Below are positions 49,721 to 58,320 of a stretch of DNA of 64,000 nt, one piece after another; within the stretch, counting starts at the first letter, position 1; each line of letters opens with the position of its first letter. Below the pieces are notes generated by a model. It was not told the DNA's origin. It searched no databases and was given only the letters and a program-made list of their open reading frames with translations. The stretch lies in NCBI GenBank assembly GCA_016719295.1, contig JADKAF010000001.1, positions 1,922,001-1,986,000 on the forward strand, given 5' to 3'. This stretch comes from Planctomycetota bacterium (GTDB lineage Bacteria; Planctomycetota; UBA1135; JADKAF01). The position numbers and the translations under genes are program-made.

Positions 49721-51774
49721 CCGATCGAACGCATGCGCGCGTCGATCTCGACCTGCGAGTGTTCCGAACCGCCGCGCGGAGACCCGTTCTCGCGCTCGGC
49801 GCGGGCACGCAGCCGCTCCTCCAGCGCGCGGAGCTCGGGCAGGTAGCGCTCGAAGACCTCGGGCTGCGCGGCGGCGAGGTTCCGCTCCTCGCGCGGATCG
49901 GCGACGCGATCGAAGAGCTTCCGCTCGCCGGTGTGCGCGTTCCAGATCGCGCACCAGCGCGCATCGCGCACGGCGTAGAGGTGCTCGCGATGCACGAGCG
50001 AGATCACCGCGCCCTCGAGCTGCTCCGCGCCGCGGAGGCGCGCGAGCGCACTCCCGCCGTCGCGTTCGATCTCTCCCGCCTCGGGCGCGACCTCGAGCAG
50101 CTCCTTCAGCGTGGGCACGAGGTCGATCGTCCCGATCGGTCCGCGCACGCGGCGGGAGCCGAGCTGCTGCGCGCGGATCAGCCACGGCACTTCGACGAGC
50201 TCTCGATAGACCGAGTGCCCGTGATAGAAGTCGCCGTGCTCCCAGAGCTCCTCGCCGTGATCGGAGAGCAGGACGACGATCGTGTTCTCGAGGAGCCCGC
50301 GCTGCTCGAGGGAGCGGAAGAGCCGCCCGAGCTCGCGATCGACGCCGCGCGTCTCGGCGTCGTAGAGGCGGGTCACGTGCGCGCGATCGCGCTCGTCGAA
50401 CACGGTCCAGCCGCGGCGGAGATAGACCTCGTTCGGCCCTTCGTCCGACGGCGCGTAGTAGTCGCGCGGCAAGCGCCCCGCGTAGCCCCGCTCGTCCCAA
50501 AGCTCCGCGGGCGGATCGTAGGGATCGTGCGGCGACATGAAGTGGAGCCAGAGCAAGAACGGCCGCTCGCCCTGCTCTTCCATCCAGGCTAAGCCGCGCT
50601 CGACGAGCTCGGGGTTGCGATCGCGATAGCGCCGATCGGAGGCGTAGCGCGCCTGGAGGAAGCCGGCGAGGCGCCCCAACATCGGCGGCATCCGATCGGG
50701 CTCCTCGCGTCGCGCGAGGTGATGCAGCGAGACCATGTCGTCGAAGCCGCGCAGCAGACCCGTCGGTCCGAAGATGAGCGGGTTCGCGGTGAAGGCGCCC
50801 GTCGCGTAGCCGCGCTCCTGCAGCGCCTCGGCCAAGGTCTGCGTCTCGGTGGTGACGACGTGATCGCCTTTCCGCACGTCGAGGCGGAGCGATGGCAAGC
50901 GCTGACCGAAGACCGAGGTGAGCGCGGGCAGCGTCCACGAGGACGGCGAGATGGCGTCTTCCATCACGACGCCCTCGGCGAAGAAGCGGTCGATCTCCGG
51001 GGTCTGGCCGTGCTCCGCGTCGTAGAGCCCGACGCGGTCCTTCCGCAGGGTATCGCAGTAGATCAGCAACACGTTCGGCTGCGGACTCGGGGCGGGCTTC
51101 GCCGGTGGAAGCTCGAGACGCAGCGCGGCGAGGCCGCAAGGCAGGGCGAGCGCGAGGGAAAGCCACGCGGTCTTCGCGCGCGAGGCCGCGAGGGAGAAGC
51201 AGACGATGGCGAGCGGCAACGCCAGCAGCACGTACGCGCCGAGCTGCGCGCGAAGCCCCTGCGCATCGAGTGGCGTCGCGCGCTCGAGCCAGGGCTCGGC
51301 AGCGAGGAAGACCGCGAAGCCGCCCGCACCGAGCAGCGCCAGGGCCCCGCGCCCCGTGCTCTGCGGCGGATGTCGCCCGATCCACGCCGGGAAGAGGAGT
51401 GAGAGGATCGCGAGCAGGACGAATCCGAGCAGCGGCAGCAGGGCCGAGCCCGCACGCGCCTCGAAGGCCGCGAGCGCACCCGCGAAGAGGAGCGGCAGGT
51501 ACGCGAGCTGCACGCCGCGCGCGCCCGTCGCGCGAACGCCGATCCAGCGCTGGCCCGCGGCGAGTGCAAGCGTCGCGAGGGCCCCGCTGCCGAAGAGCAG
51601 CAGCGCGGTGAGCGGCAGCTCCACGGCGAGCCAGCGCAGAGCGTGCGCCGGATCGCCGACGAGCTCGCGCTGCCAGAGGAGCTGATCCGCGGCGGTCCAG
51701 CCGATCGCGCCGAGACTGGCCGCGAGGGCGAGGGAGCCGAGCTCGTTGCGGAGGGCTCTCGGGCTAGGGTGCAT
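49714..51774 (-). CDS. Membrane-anchored sulfatase/alkaline phosphatase-fold protein
   Basis: A 686-residue protein. It has five or six N-terminal membrane helices (residues ~10-225) and then a periplasmic sulfatase-like domain. Metal and catalytic motifs: NVLLIYCDTLRKDRVGLYDA, SPSSWTLPALTSVFGQRLPS (nucleophile position is Ser/Thr, not the Cys of FGly sulfatases), FLLWLHFMSPHDPYDPPAEL, VVLLSDHGEELWEHGDFYHG (Asp-His-Gly and His) and HSVYRELVEVPWL. Thr/Ser at the nucleophile is shared with phosphoglycerol and phosphoethanolamine transferases, so it may transfer phospho-groups to lipids or glycans. The ATG at 51774 overlaps the preceding stop (TGATG); a GTG one codon earlier is possible. Confidence 0.88.
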   Translation of the reverse strand: MHPSPRALRNELGSLALAASLGAIGWTAADQLLWQRELVGDPAHALRWLAVELPLTALLLFGSGALATLALAAGQRWIGVRATGARGVQLAYLPLLFAGALAAFEARAGSALLPLLGFVLLAILSLLFPAWIGRHPPQSTGRGALALLGAGGFAVFLAAEPWLERATPLDAQGLRAQLGAYVLLALPLAIVCFSLAASRAKTAWLSLALALPCGLAALRLELPPAKPAPSPQPNVLLIYCDTLRKDRVGLYDAEHGQTPEIDRFFAEGVVMEDAISPSSWTLPALTSVFGQRLPSLRLDVRKGDHVVTTETQTLAEALQERGYATGAFTANPLIFGPTGLLRGFDDMVSLHHLARREEPDRMPPMLGRLAGFLQARYASDRRYRDRNPELVERGLAWMEEQGERPFLLWLHFMSPHDPYDPPAELWDERGYAGRLPRDYYAPSDEGPNEVYLRRGWTVFDERDRAHVTRLYDAETRGVDRELGRLFRSLEQRGLLENTIVVLLSDHGEELWEHGDFYHGHSVYRELVEVPWLIRAQQLGSRRVRGPIGTIDLVPTLKELLEVAPEAGEIERDGGSALARLRGAEQLEGAVISLVHREHLYAVRDARWCAIWNAHTGERKLFDRVADPREERNLAAAQPEVFERYLPELRALEERLRARAERENGSPRGGSEHSQVEIDARMRSIGY

Positions 51775-53294
51775 CACGGTGGGGATCGCAGCTCGAGCCG
51801 CCAGAACCCGCGTTCCTCGACGCGGAGCTCCTCCACGGCGAAGCGCGCGCGGACCTCGCCTTCGAAGCCCTGGATCAGCTCGCGCACCTCGGCGGGCCAG
51901 GCGGCCAAGCTCTCATCGGCCATTCGCTCGTAGCAGACGAGCCATTCTCCGCTCGCGAGGTGCTCCTCCACCTGCTGCAGGACCGCTCCCGAGAAGCCCG
52001 CGGCGTCGATCGGCGGCCCCAGGAACGCCGGCACGCGGTGGTGCAGCGGGATCTCGACGCAGCCGCGGAGATCGAGCTGGATCGGGCGCAGGCGCGGCTC
52101 GAAGGCCAAGAGGGCCGCGCGCTTCGCGCCGAGCCGCGGCCCGAGCGCCACGCGCACGGCCCTCGCGCGCTCCCCCCCGTCGTCCGAGCTGGCGAAGCGC
52201 TCTTCGTAGCGCTGGAGCTCGCGCGCCCCGAGCCAGCCCTGGGCTCCGAGGAGCAGCGCGGCGACGAGGCCGGCTCCGAGCGGTGCCCGCGGCCAGGGGC
52301 AACGCGCGGCGAGCAGCGCCAAGAAGAACGCTATGCCGGAGAAGTACCCCCCGCGCGAGGGGAAGGCGAACCAGAGGAAGAAGCCCGCGACGGGCAGCGC
52401 GGCGAGCAGCGCGGCGAGGAGCTCTTCCTTCGGCACGGCGCGCGCGAGCAGCGCGCGGAGCAGCAGCAGCCAGAGCGCTCCCTCCGCGATCAGCAGCTCG
52501 TCGCGGAGGAACACGAGGTCGACCGCGCGCCCCGCGTGCCACGAGTCGATGTAGGCGAAGGTGCCCCCGAGCCCGAGCGTCCAGCCGAGAGAGCGCCACG
52601 CATTGCAGCTCGCGATCACGAGCAGGAGCGAGGCGAGCAGGACCGGACCGACGACGAAGAGGGTTCGCGCGAGCGAGAAGCGCTCGCCTCCGCGCACGCG
52701 AGCGAGCGCGAAGAGCGCGACGTAGCCGAGCCCGTAGATCGCGCCCGAGTTGTGCGTGAGATAGAGCAGCGGGAAGAGCAGCGCCGCGAGGGCGAGATGC
52801 GCGGCGAAGGGCCAGCGACGCGCCGCGAGGATCCCCGCCGCGGCGAAGGCGACGCTCGCGAAGTGCGTCGCGTGCAGCTCGATGGTCGTAGCGAAGAACC
52901 AGAGGCACGGCGAGAGCGCCAAGCAGAGCGTCGCGACGAGCGCGGGGCCGCGCGCGCAGCCGAGCGAGCGCGACGCCGCGAAGGTACAGGCGAGTCCGAG
53001 CGCCGCCGAGGCGACCGAGAGCGCCTTCAGCCCGAGCAGATGATCCGCGGAGCCGAGGGGCGCCAGCAGCGCGTGCAGCGCGCGCGCCGCGGGCAGGTAC
53101 ACGACGTGGTACCAGACCTGCGAGTCGCTCGCGACGAAGTAGTGCGAGAAGACCTCGCCGTCGTCGAAGAGCGACGCGCGGAAGCCGCAGCCGTAGAGCA
53201 GGAGCGCGCCGACGAAGAGCAGCAGCGCGAGCGCGGCATCCGCGAAGCCCGCTCCGTTCGCGCGCGGAGCCTCGCTGCGGGGCGCGCTGCTCAT
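51774..53294 (-). CDS. Polytopic membrane protein, GT-C/DUF2723-like
   Basis: A 506-residue protein with about eleven membrane helices in the first 380 residues. The first periplasmic loop has an acidic motif (FRASLFDDGEVFSHYFVASD) that fits the catalytic DD/ED of GT-C glycosyltransferases. THNSGAIYGLGYVALFALAR and WFAFPSRGGYFSGIAFFLAL are typical of planctomycete DUF2723-type proteins. A soluble C-terminal domain follows (IQLDLRGCVEIPLHHRVPAF, VRARFAVEELRVEERGFWRL). Donor and acceptor are unknown. Its stop overlaps the start of the membrane sulfatase-like gene by one base, which suggests both act on the same envelope glycan or lipid. It begins 7 bp after the tryptophan dioxygenase stop. Confidence 0.78.
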   Translation of the reverse strand: MSSAPRSEAPRANGAGFADAALALLLFVGALLLYGCGFRASLFDDGEVFSHYFVASDSQVWYHVVYLPAARALHALLAPLGSADHLLGLKALSVASAALGLACTFAASRSLGCARGPALVATLCLALSPCLWFFATTIELHATHFASVAFAAAGILAARRWPFAAHLALAALLFPLLYLTHNSGAIYGLGYVALFALARVRGGERFSLARTLFVVGPVLLASLLLVIASCNAWRSLGWTLGLGGTFAYIDSWHAGRAVDLVFLRDELLIAEGALWLLLLRALLARAVPKEELLAALLAALPVAGFFLWFAFPSRGGYFSGIAFFLALLAARCPWPRAPLGAGLVAALLLGAQGWLGARELQRYEERFASSDDGGERARAVRVALGPRLGAKRAALLAFEPRLRPIQLDLRGCVEIPLHHRVPAFLGPPIDAAGFSGAVLQQVEEHLASGEWLVCYERMADESLAAWPAEVRELIQGFEGEVRARFAVEELRVEERGFWRLELRSPP

Positions 53295-53301
53295 CCTGCG
53301 C

Positions 53302-54153
53302 TCAGCGCGGCTCCTGCAGCTCGTTCCGCGCCTGCCAGAGGAAGCGGAACGCGCGCTTGTCGAGCGTGGAGAGCAGATAGCGCGAGCCGTCGAGCCCTTG
53401 GTTCACCGGCGCACCGGTGCCGGGGCGGGAGCCGATGTGCCGCTCCACCATCATCACGTGGTGCCGCCGCCAGAGCAGCAGCAGCTCGTCGAGCAGCACG
53501 ATGCTCTCCAGCAGCTCGTAGAGCACCGGCTGCCGCGCGTAGTCAGCGTAGACGCCGGCGATCGCGCGCAGCGAAGGCTGGGCGTCCGCCTCGCAGCGCC
53601 GCAGCACCTCGTCCGCCTGGATCGCCAACCCCCGACGGCGCAGCAAGGCGAGCAGGAGCTCGACCAGGTCCGGCGCGTCGAAGCGCGCCTTCAGCTTCGC
53701 GCGCTGCTCGGGCGCCGCCGTGCAGAGCTCGTAGAGCTTCCAGTCCTTCATGCCCAGCGCGAACTCGAGCTCGCGGAACTGCGCCGACTGGAAGCCGCTC
53801 GCCGGCTTCAGCGGCGAGCGGAAGGCCAGGAAGTCCTGGGGCCGCATCGACTCCAGCACGTGGATCTGCTCGAGCAGCACGTGCTGGATCGCGTGCACGC
53901 GCTTCAGCGCGTGGATCGCCTCGCGGAGATCGGCATCCTCGCCCGCGCGGATCTTCTCCGCGGCGTAGTCGACCTCGTGCAGCACGAGCTTGAACCAGAG
54001 CTCGTACACCTGGTGCACGATGATGAACTGCAGCTCGTCGTGGTGCTCGGGCCGGCTCTGCGGATGCTGGAGCGAGAGGAGCTCCGGGACCTTGAGGTAG
54101 GAGCCGTAGCTCAGCTCGTGGGTGAACTCGGGGGCGGGACGGTCGGAGCTCAT
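53302..54153 (-). CDS. kynA: Tryptophan 2,3-dioxygenase
   Basis: A 283-residue heme dioxygenase that opens the indole ring of L-tryptophan to N-formylkynurenine with O2. The family motif ELQFIIVHQVYELWFKLVLH holds the distal His and Trp. SGFQSAQFRELEFALGM and WRRHHVMMVERHIGSRPGTG (with the proximal heme His and the Thr-Gly turn) are also present. The start at 54153 matches MSSDRPAPEFTHELSYGSYL. It follows the kynureninase-like gene by 18 bp on the same strand, so the two steps are co-expressed. No kynurenine formamidase (KynB) gene was found nearby. Confidence 0.95.
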   Translation of the reverse strand: MSSDRPAPEFTHELSYGSYLKVPELLSLQHPQSRPEHHDELQFIIVHQVYELWFKLVLHEVDYAAEKIRAGEDADLREAIHALKRVHAIQHVLLEQIHVLESMRPQDFLAFRSPLKPASGFQSAQFRELEFALGMKDWKLYELCTAAPEQRAKLKARFDAPDLVELLLALLRRRGLAIQADEVLRRCEADAQPSLRAIAGVYADYARQPVLYELLESIVLLDELLLLWRRHHVMMVERHIGSRPGTGAPVNQGLDGSRYLLSTLDKRAFRFLWQARNELQEPR

Positions 54154-54171
54154 CGGATGCAGGAGGCCCTG

Positions 54172-55371
54172 TCAGTAGGCCGCGCCGGAGCGCTCGTGCT
54201 TCTGCCACTCGTTGCGCTCGAGGATCTCGCGCACGGCAGCGACGAAGGCACGGAGCTCGTCGTCGGTGGTGTAGAAGTGCGGCGAGACGCGGATCCCTGC
54301 CCCCGGTCGGTAGTCGACCAAGATCTCGCGGGCGGCCAGCGCCGCGACGACCGCCGGCGCGTGAGGCACCTGCACCGCGATCGTGCCGCCGCGGCGGCGC
54401 ACGTCTTCCGGCGAGGTGACCGGGAGGCCAGCCTCGAGGCAGAGCCCCCGCAAGAGCTCCGTCTGGCGCTCGCTCTTCGCGCGGATCCGCTGCACGCCGA
54501 TCTCGGCCACGATCTCGTAGCCCGAGCGCGCGGCGTAGATCGCCGGCACCGCGGGCGAGCCGTGCAGGAAGCGGTGGATGTCGCTCGCGTAGCGGATCGG
54601 GCCGGGCTCGAACGCGAAGGGCTTCTCGTGCGCGGCCCAGCCGGTGTTCATGGGCTCCAGCGTGCTCCAGAGGTCGGGGCGCACGTAGAGGTACGCGGCG
54701 CCCGGACCGCCGCAGAGCCACTTCACCGAGCCGCCGACCACGAAGTCGACGCCGAGCTCGCGGACCGAGAAGGGCACCGTGCCGGTCGACTGGTAGCAGT
54801 CGAGGATCACCTTCGCCCCGACCTCGTGAGCCCGGCGTACGATCGCCTGCGCGTCCTGCAGGTAGGCCGACTTGAACAGCACGTGCGAGATCGGGACGAG
54901 GAGCGTCCGCTCGTCGATGGCCGCCAGCATCGCCTCGGTCGGCACGGTCATGCCGTCCTCCGAGCGCACCTCGACGATCTCCGCGCCGCGCCGGCGCTGC
55001 GCTTCCCAGACGTACATCACGGTCGGGAAGTTGAGCTCGGAGTAGACCACCCGGTTCCGCTCGGGTCGGAACTCGTAGCAGCTCGCGAGCAGCGCCTCGA
55101 TGGCCGAGACGTTCTGATGCATCACCACGCTGCCCGCGGGAGCGTCGAAGATGCGGGCGAGCAGGTTCCCCGTCTCGACCGGCGCTTCCCACCAGCCCTC
55201 GGACCACGCGCGGATGCCGCGCGTCGCCCAGATCTCGGCGTAGTCGCGCATGCGCTCGTAGACGCGCGCGGGCATGGCGCCGAGCGAGTGGTTGATGAGG
55301 TAGGTCGTGCTCTGGAGGATCGGGAACTCCGATCTCCAGCGCAGCAGGTCGTCTTGCGGAGCCGAGGTCAT
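54172..55371 (-). CDS. kynU: Kynureninase-like PLP enzyme (aminotransferase class V fold)
   Basis: A 399-residue enzyme of fold-type I. The opening TTYLINHSLGAMPARVYERM is kynureninase-like. The PLP Lys lies in VVGGSVKWLCGGPGAAYLYV, and the Asp binding the pyridine N is in KVILDCYQSTGTVPFSVREL. YLINHSLG and the IRVSPHFYTTDDELRAFV end also fit. Kynureninase cleaves kynurenine (or 3-hydroxykynurenine) to anthranilate (or 3-hydroxyanthranilate) and alanine. The adjacency to tryptophan dioxygenase strongly supports that role over another class V aminotransferase. It is slightly divergent from the classical KynU (no YKYLN motif; here VKWLCGG), so the assignment is confident in pathway but not certain in exact substrate. 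Confidence 0.85.
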   Translation of the reverse strand: MTSAPQDDLLRWRSEFPILQSTTYLINHSLGAMPARVYERMRDYAEIWATRGIRAWSEGWWEAPVETGNLLARIFDAPAGSVVMHQNVSAIEALLASCYEFRPERNRVVYSELNFPTVMYVWEAQRRRGAEIVEVRSEDGMTVPTEAMLAAIDERTLLVPISHVLFKSAYLQDAQAIVRRAHEVGAKVILDCYQSTGTVPFSVRELGVDFVVGGSVKWLCGGPGAAYLYVRPDLWSTLEPMNTGWAAHEKPFAFEPGPIRYASDIHRFLHGSPAVPAIYAARSGYEIVAEIGVQRIRAKSERQTELLRGLCLEAGLPVTSPEDVRRRGGTIAVQVPHAPAVVAALAAREILVDYRPGAGIRVSPHFYTTDDELRAFVAAVREILERNEWQKHERSGAAY

Positions 55372-55384
55372 GTGGGAATGGGGC

Positions 55385-55759
55385 CTAGCCCTCGCCTTCG
55401 GCCATCTCGTCGGGGGTGAACGGGCGCTCGCGGCCCGTGAGCTGGTGATCGGGGATCACGAGGCGCTGCACGACCTCGCCCTTCAGCACGTGGCGGTCGA
55501 GGATCTCGGCGACATCGTCGGGCTTCACGTTCCCGTACCAGACATCATCGGGGTAGACCACCACGGTGACGCCGCGCGCGCATTGATCGAGGCAGCCGGC
55601 GGACGAGGCGCGCACATAGCCCTTCAGGCCGCGCATCTGCAGCCCGTCCTTCAGGAGCTGGCGGATCTCGACGCCGCCGCGATCGGCGCAGCAGCCGCGC
55701 GGATGGCCGGGCGGGCGAGAGTTCTCACACACGAACAGTTGGCGCTTGAACTTGGCCAT
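55385..55759 (-). CDS. Thioredoxin-like [2Fe-2S] ferredoxin
   Basis: A 124-residue protein with the Shethna/Aquifex-type ferredoxin fold. Four Cys are placed as CX12-13C and CX3C: LFVCENSRPPGHPRGCCADR near residues 11-25, and SAGCLDQCARGVTVVVYPDD near 56-60. These bind one [2Fe-2S] cluster. YGNVKPDDVAEILDRHVLKG is typical of the family. It is an electron carrier. It could serve an oxygenase or dehydrogenase in the tryptophan block, which begins 13 bp downstream. The C-terminal tail (PFTPDEMAEGEG) is acidic. Confidence 0.93.
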   Translation of the reverse strand: MAKFKRQLFVCENSRPPGHPRGCCADRGGVEIRQLLKDGLQMRGLKGYVRASSAGCLDQCARGVTVVVYPDDVWYGNVKPDDVAEILDRHVLKGEVVQRLVIPDHQLTGRERPFTPDEMAEGEG

Positions 55760-55840
55760 GGCGAATGGAGCAGGTCGCGTAGGGACAGGGCGCGCGCCGC
55801 TTGGGATGCGTGGGCGCGCGCGTGGGAGCGTGGGTTCGAG

Positions 55841-57073
55841 CTAGGTTTCCGACGAGGGGTTCCCGCGCGCCGCGAGCCATTCCTTGGCGATCAGCAAGCG
55901 ATGGATCTCGCTGGTGCCTTCGTAGATGCGCAGCGCGCGCACGTCGCGGTAGAGCCTCTCGACGACGGAGCCGCGAGTGACTCCCAGGCCGCCGAAGAGC
56001 TGCACCGAGCGATCGACGATACGGAACGCCGTTTCGGTGGCAAGCATCTTCGCCGCGGAGGCTCGGTGCGCCTCCGCGCGAACGGCCTTTCCGCCGCTCG
56101 CCGGTGCCGGTGAATGATCCGTGTCCGCCGCGGCGCGATAGACCAGCAATCGAGCGGCCTCGAGCTCGGCGACGGAGTCGGAGATCGCGGCCGCGACGAG
56201 CTGGAAGCTCGCGAGCGGCTGCCCGAACTGGCGCCGGCGCTGAACGTGAGCGGCGACCTCCTCCAGCGCGCGCGAGGCGAGACCGAGTGCCGCCGCCCCC
56301 ACCGAGATGCGAAAGCGATCGAGGGTGCCGAACGCCAGCGCGGCCGCTCCCCCGGACTCGCCGAGGCGCTGCGCATCGTCGACGCGGCACCCGTGGAGAC
56401 GGACCGTGCCGATCGGGTGCGGCGAGAGCGTGTGCAGCGGCTCGACCTCGAGGCCGGGAGTCTCGGCGGGCACCCAGAACGCAGAGAGCCGCGTCTTGCC
56501 GGCCTGCTGCGTTGCGGCTTCGTCGCGCGCGAAGAGCGAGAAGCCCGCGGCGATGCCCGCGTTCGAGATGAAGGTCTTCTCGCCGTCGAGGACCCAGCTC
56601 CCACCGTCGCGTCGCGCGCGCGTCGCCATCGCGAAGACGTCGCTGCCGGCCTCGGGCTCCGTGAGGGCGAACGCCGCCGGCGCGCCCTCGCGCGCCGCGG
56701 CGAGCACGCGCGCGCGCAGCGCCGGCGCGGCGCCGAACGCGACAGGCGCCGTTCCGAGCCCCTGCATCACCAGCATCACGTCGGCGAACGCCGAGGCCGC
56801 GGCGAGGCGCTCGCGCGCGAGGCAGATCGCGCGCAGATCGATCGCGCCGTCATCGCCGGGCACGGAGATCGCGAGCAGGCCCTGCTCGCGCAGCAGGCGC
56901 AGGTACTCGTGCGCGCGCTCGCTCTCGGGCGCCTCGTCATCGCTCGCGCCGAGCGGGCGGATGCGCTCCGAGGCGAAGCGCTCGACGCCGCGCGCGAAGG
57001 GCAGATGCCGCGGCTCGAGCAGCGGGGCGACCGCTTGCAGCGCCGCGTCGAGCTCGCTCCGAGAAGCGCTCAC
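55841..57073 (-). CDS. Acyl-CoA dehydrogenase
   Basis: A 410-residue flavoenzyme from a GTG at 57073 that overlaps the enoyl-CoA hydratase stop (GTGA). FAD-binding and family motifs: PAAFALTEPEAGSDVFAMAT (ACAD signature 1), SWVLDGEKTFISNAGIAAGF, HVQRRRQFGQPLASFQLVAA, RIVDRSVQLFGGLGVTRGSV and VRALRIYEGTSEIHRLLIAK. The catalytic base Glu is the YEGTSE residue in short- and medium-chain enzymes, so this copy is likely active. It oxidises an acyl-CoA to the enoyl-CoA and passes electrons to ETF. Coupling with the hydratase suggests consecutive beta-oxidation-type steps. The substrate is unknown; an aromatic- or branched-chain-derived CoA is possible. Confidence 0.93.
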   Translation of the reverse strand: MSASRSELDAALQAVAPLLEPRHLPFARGVERFASERIRPLGASDDEAPESERAHEYLRLLREQGLLAISVPGDDGAIDLRAICLARERLAAASAFADVMLVMQGLGTAPVAFGAAPALRARVLAAAREGAPAAFALTEPEAGSDVFAMATRARRDGGSWVLDGEKTFISNAGIAAGFSLFARDEAATQQAGKTRLSAFWVPAETPGLEVEPLHTLSPHPIGTVRLHGCRVDDAQRLGESGGAAALAFGTLDRFRISVGAAALGLASRALEEVAAHVQRRRQFGQPLASFQLVAAAISDSVAELEAARLLVYRAAADTDHSPAPASGGKAVRAEAHRASAAKMLATETAFRIVDRSVQLFGGLGVTRGSVVERLYRDVRALRIYEGTSEIHRLLIAKEWLAARGNPSSET

Positions 57074-57894
57074 CGCTCGCTCCCCCGCCGCGCTTCGCGT
57101 GCCCCTCGGAAGTCCGGGGCGCGCTTCTCGGTGAAGGCGCGATAGCCTTCGAGGTAATCGGGGTGGCGCATGCAGAGCGCTTGCGCTTGCGCCTCGCCCT
57201 CCATCGCCGCCTCGAGCGCCTGCGTGGCCTCGTGATCGAGCATGCGCTTCGTCAGGCCGTTCGCGAAGCGCGGCCCGTCGGCGAGGCGCTTCGCCCAGCG
57301 CAGCGCTTCGGCGAGGAGCTGCTCGCCCGGCACGACCTTGTTGTAGAGGCCGATGCGCTCGGCCTCGGCGGCGTCGATGAAGTCGCCGAAGAACAGGAGC
57401 TCCGCGGCGCGCGCATGCCCGATCAAGCGCGGCAGGAGATACGCGGAGCCCATGTCGGCGCCGCAGAGGCCGACCTTCGCGAAGAGGAACGCGATCTTCG
57501 CGTTGGGCGCGGCGAGACGGAAATCGCAGGCCGCGGTCATCACCGCGCCCGCGCCGCAGGACACGTCATTGATCGCTCCCACGATCGGCTTCGAGAGGCG
57601 CCGCATGTTGAGGATGAGATCGCAGGTCATGCGCGTGAACGCATAGAGCTCCGGCGAGTCCATCTTCAGCAGCGGCCCGATGATGTCTTCGACATCGCCG
57701 CCCGAGCAGAAGGCGCGCCCCGTGCCCGTGAGCACGACGGCGCCGACCTCGTCCTCGCGCTCGAGATCGCGGAACGCATCCCGCAGCTCCGCGTAGCTCG
57801 CGAAGGTCAGCGCGTTCAGCTTGTCCGGGCGCGCGAGGGTGATCACCGCGACGCCGTCTTCGACGCGGTAGGAGAACTGCGTGGCGTGGATCAT
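57070..57894 (-). CDS. Enoyl-CoA hydratase/isomerase (crotonase family)
   Basis: A 274-residue crotonase-fold enzyme. Start ATG at 57894 (MIHATQFSYRVEDGVAVITL) overlaps the RidA stop (ATGA). Motifs: LARPDKLNALTFASYAELRD, VVLTGTGRAFCSGGDVEDII (oxyanion-hole Gly), LSKPIVGAINDVSCGAGAVM and FAKVGLCGADMGSAYLLPRL. The oxyanion hole is kept. The second acidic residue of the two-Glu hydratase set (usually near PELGLIP..G) reads AKVGLCGADMG, so it may be an isomerase, hydrolase or other crotonase rather than a standard hydratase. It sits between RidA and acyl-CoA dehydrogenase in a coupled unit. Confidence 0.92.
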   Translation of the reverse strand: MIHATQFSYRVEDGVAVITLARPDKLNALTFASYAELRDAFRDLEREDEVGAVVLTGTGRAFCSGGDVEDIIGPLLKMDSPELYAFTRMTCDLILNMRRLSKPIVGAINDVSCGAGAVMTAACDFRLAAPNAKIAFLFAKVGLCGADMGSAYLLPRLIGHARAAELLFFGDFIDAAEAERIGLYNKVVPGEQLLAEALRWAKRLADGPRFANGLTKRMLDHEATQALEAAMEGEAQAQALCMRHPDYLEGYRAFTEKRAPDFRGAREARRGSER

Positions 57895-58310
57895 GAGCGC
57901 TGCTCCGAGGCGAGCGGGAGGATCGCGGTAGCTTCGACTTCGACCAAGGCCCCTTCCTCGAGCAGGTCGGCGACCTGCACGAGCGACATCGCGGGGAAGT
58001 GCTTGCCGAGGATCTCGCGCCAGGCCTCGCCGACCTGCTTCGTCGCGGCGAGGTACTGGCGCTTGTCGACGACGTAGATGGTGACGCGCGCGAGCATGCT
58101 CGGATCGCCACCCGCGGCGCGCAGCACCTCGCGCAGGTTCCACAGCGCGCGGCGGAACTGCGGCGCGAGCTCGCCCGACACCAAGCGCTCCTGCTCGTCC
58201 CAGCCGATCTGCCCGGCGATGCAGAGGATGCGCCCCGTGCCGAGCACGCCGTTCGAGTAGCCGCGCGGCCGAGGTCCCAGGGACTCGGGGTTCAGGAACT
58301 CCAGCGCCAT
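57891..58310 (-). CDS. RidA/YjgF-family (enamine/imine deaminase) protein
   Basis: A 139-residue protein from the ATG at 58310 (MALEFLNPESLGPRPRGYSN); an in-frame ATG at 58340 would overlap the SDR gene and is less likely. The family pattern is clear: RGYSNGVLGTGRILCIAGQI, GELAPQFRRALWNLREVLRA, ARVTIYVVDKRQYLAATKQV and VEVEATAILPL. RidA homotrimers hydrolyse reactive enamines/imines. Some members, such as 2-aminomuconate deaminase, act in the aerobic breakdown of tryptophan through 3-hydroxyanthranilate. Here the usual RidA Arg near the C-terminus (...C.R...) is replaced by VEVEATAIL, so an archetypal RidA activity is not assured. The gene is translationally coupled to the crotonase. Confidence 0.9.
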   Translation of the reverse strand: MALEFLNPESLGPRPRGYSNGVLGTGRILCIAGQIGWDEQERLVSGELAPQFRRALWNLREVLRAAGGDPSMLARVTIYVVDKRQYLAATKQVGEAWREILGKHFPAMSLVQVADLLEEGALVEVEATAILPLASEQRS

Positions 58311-58320
58311 TGCTCCGACC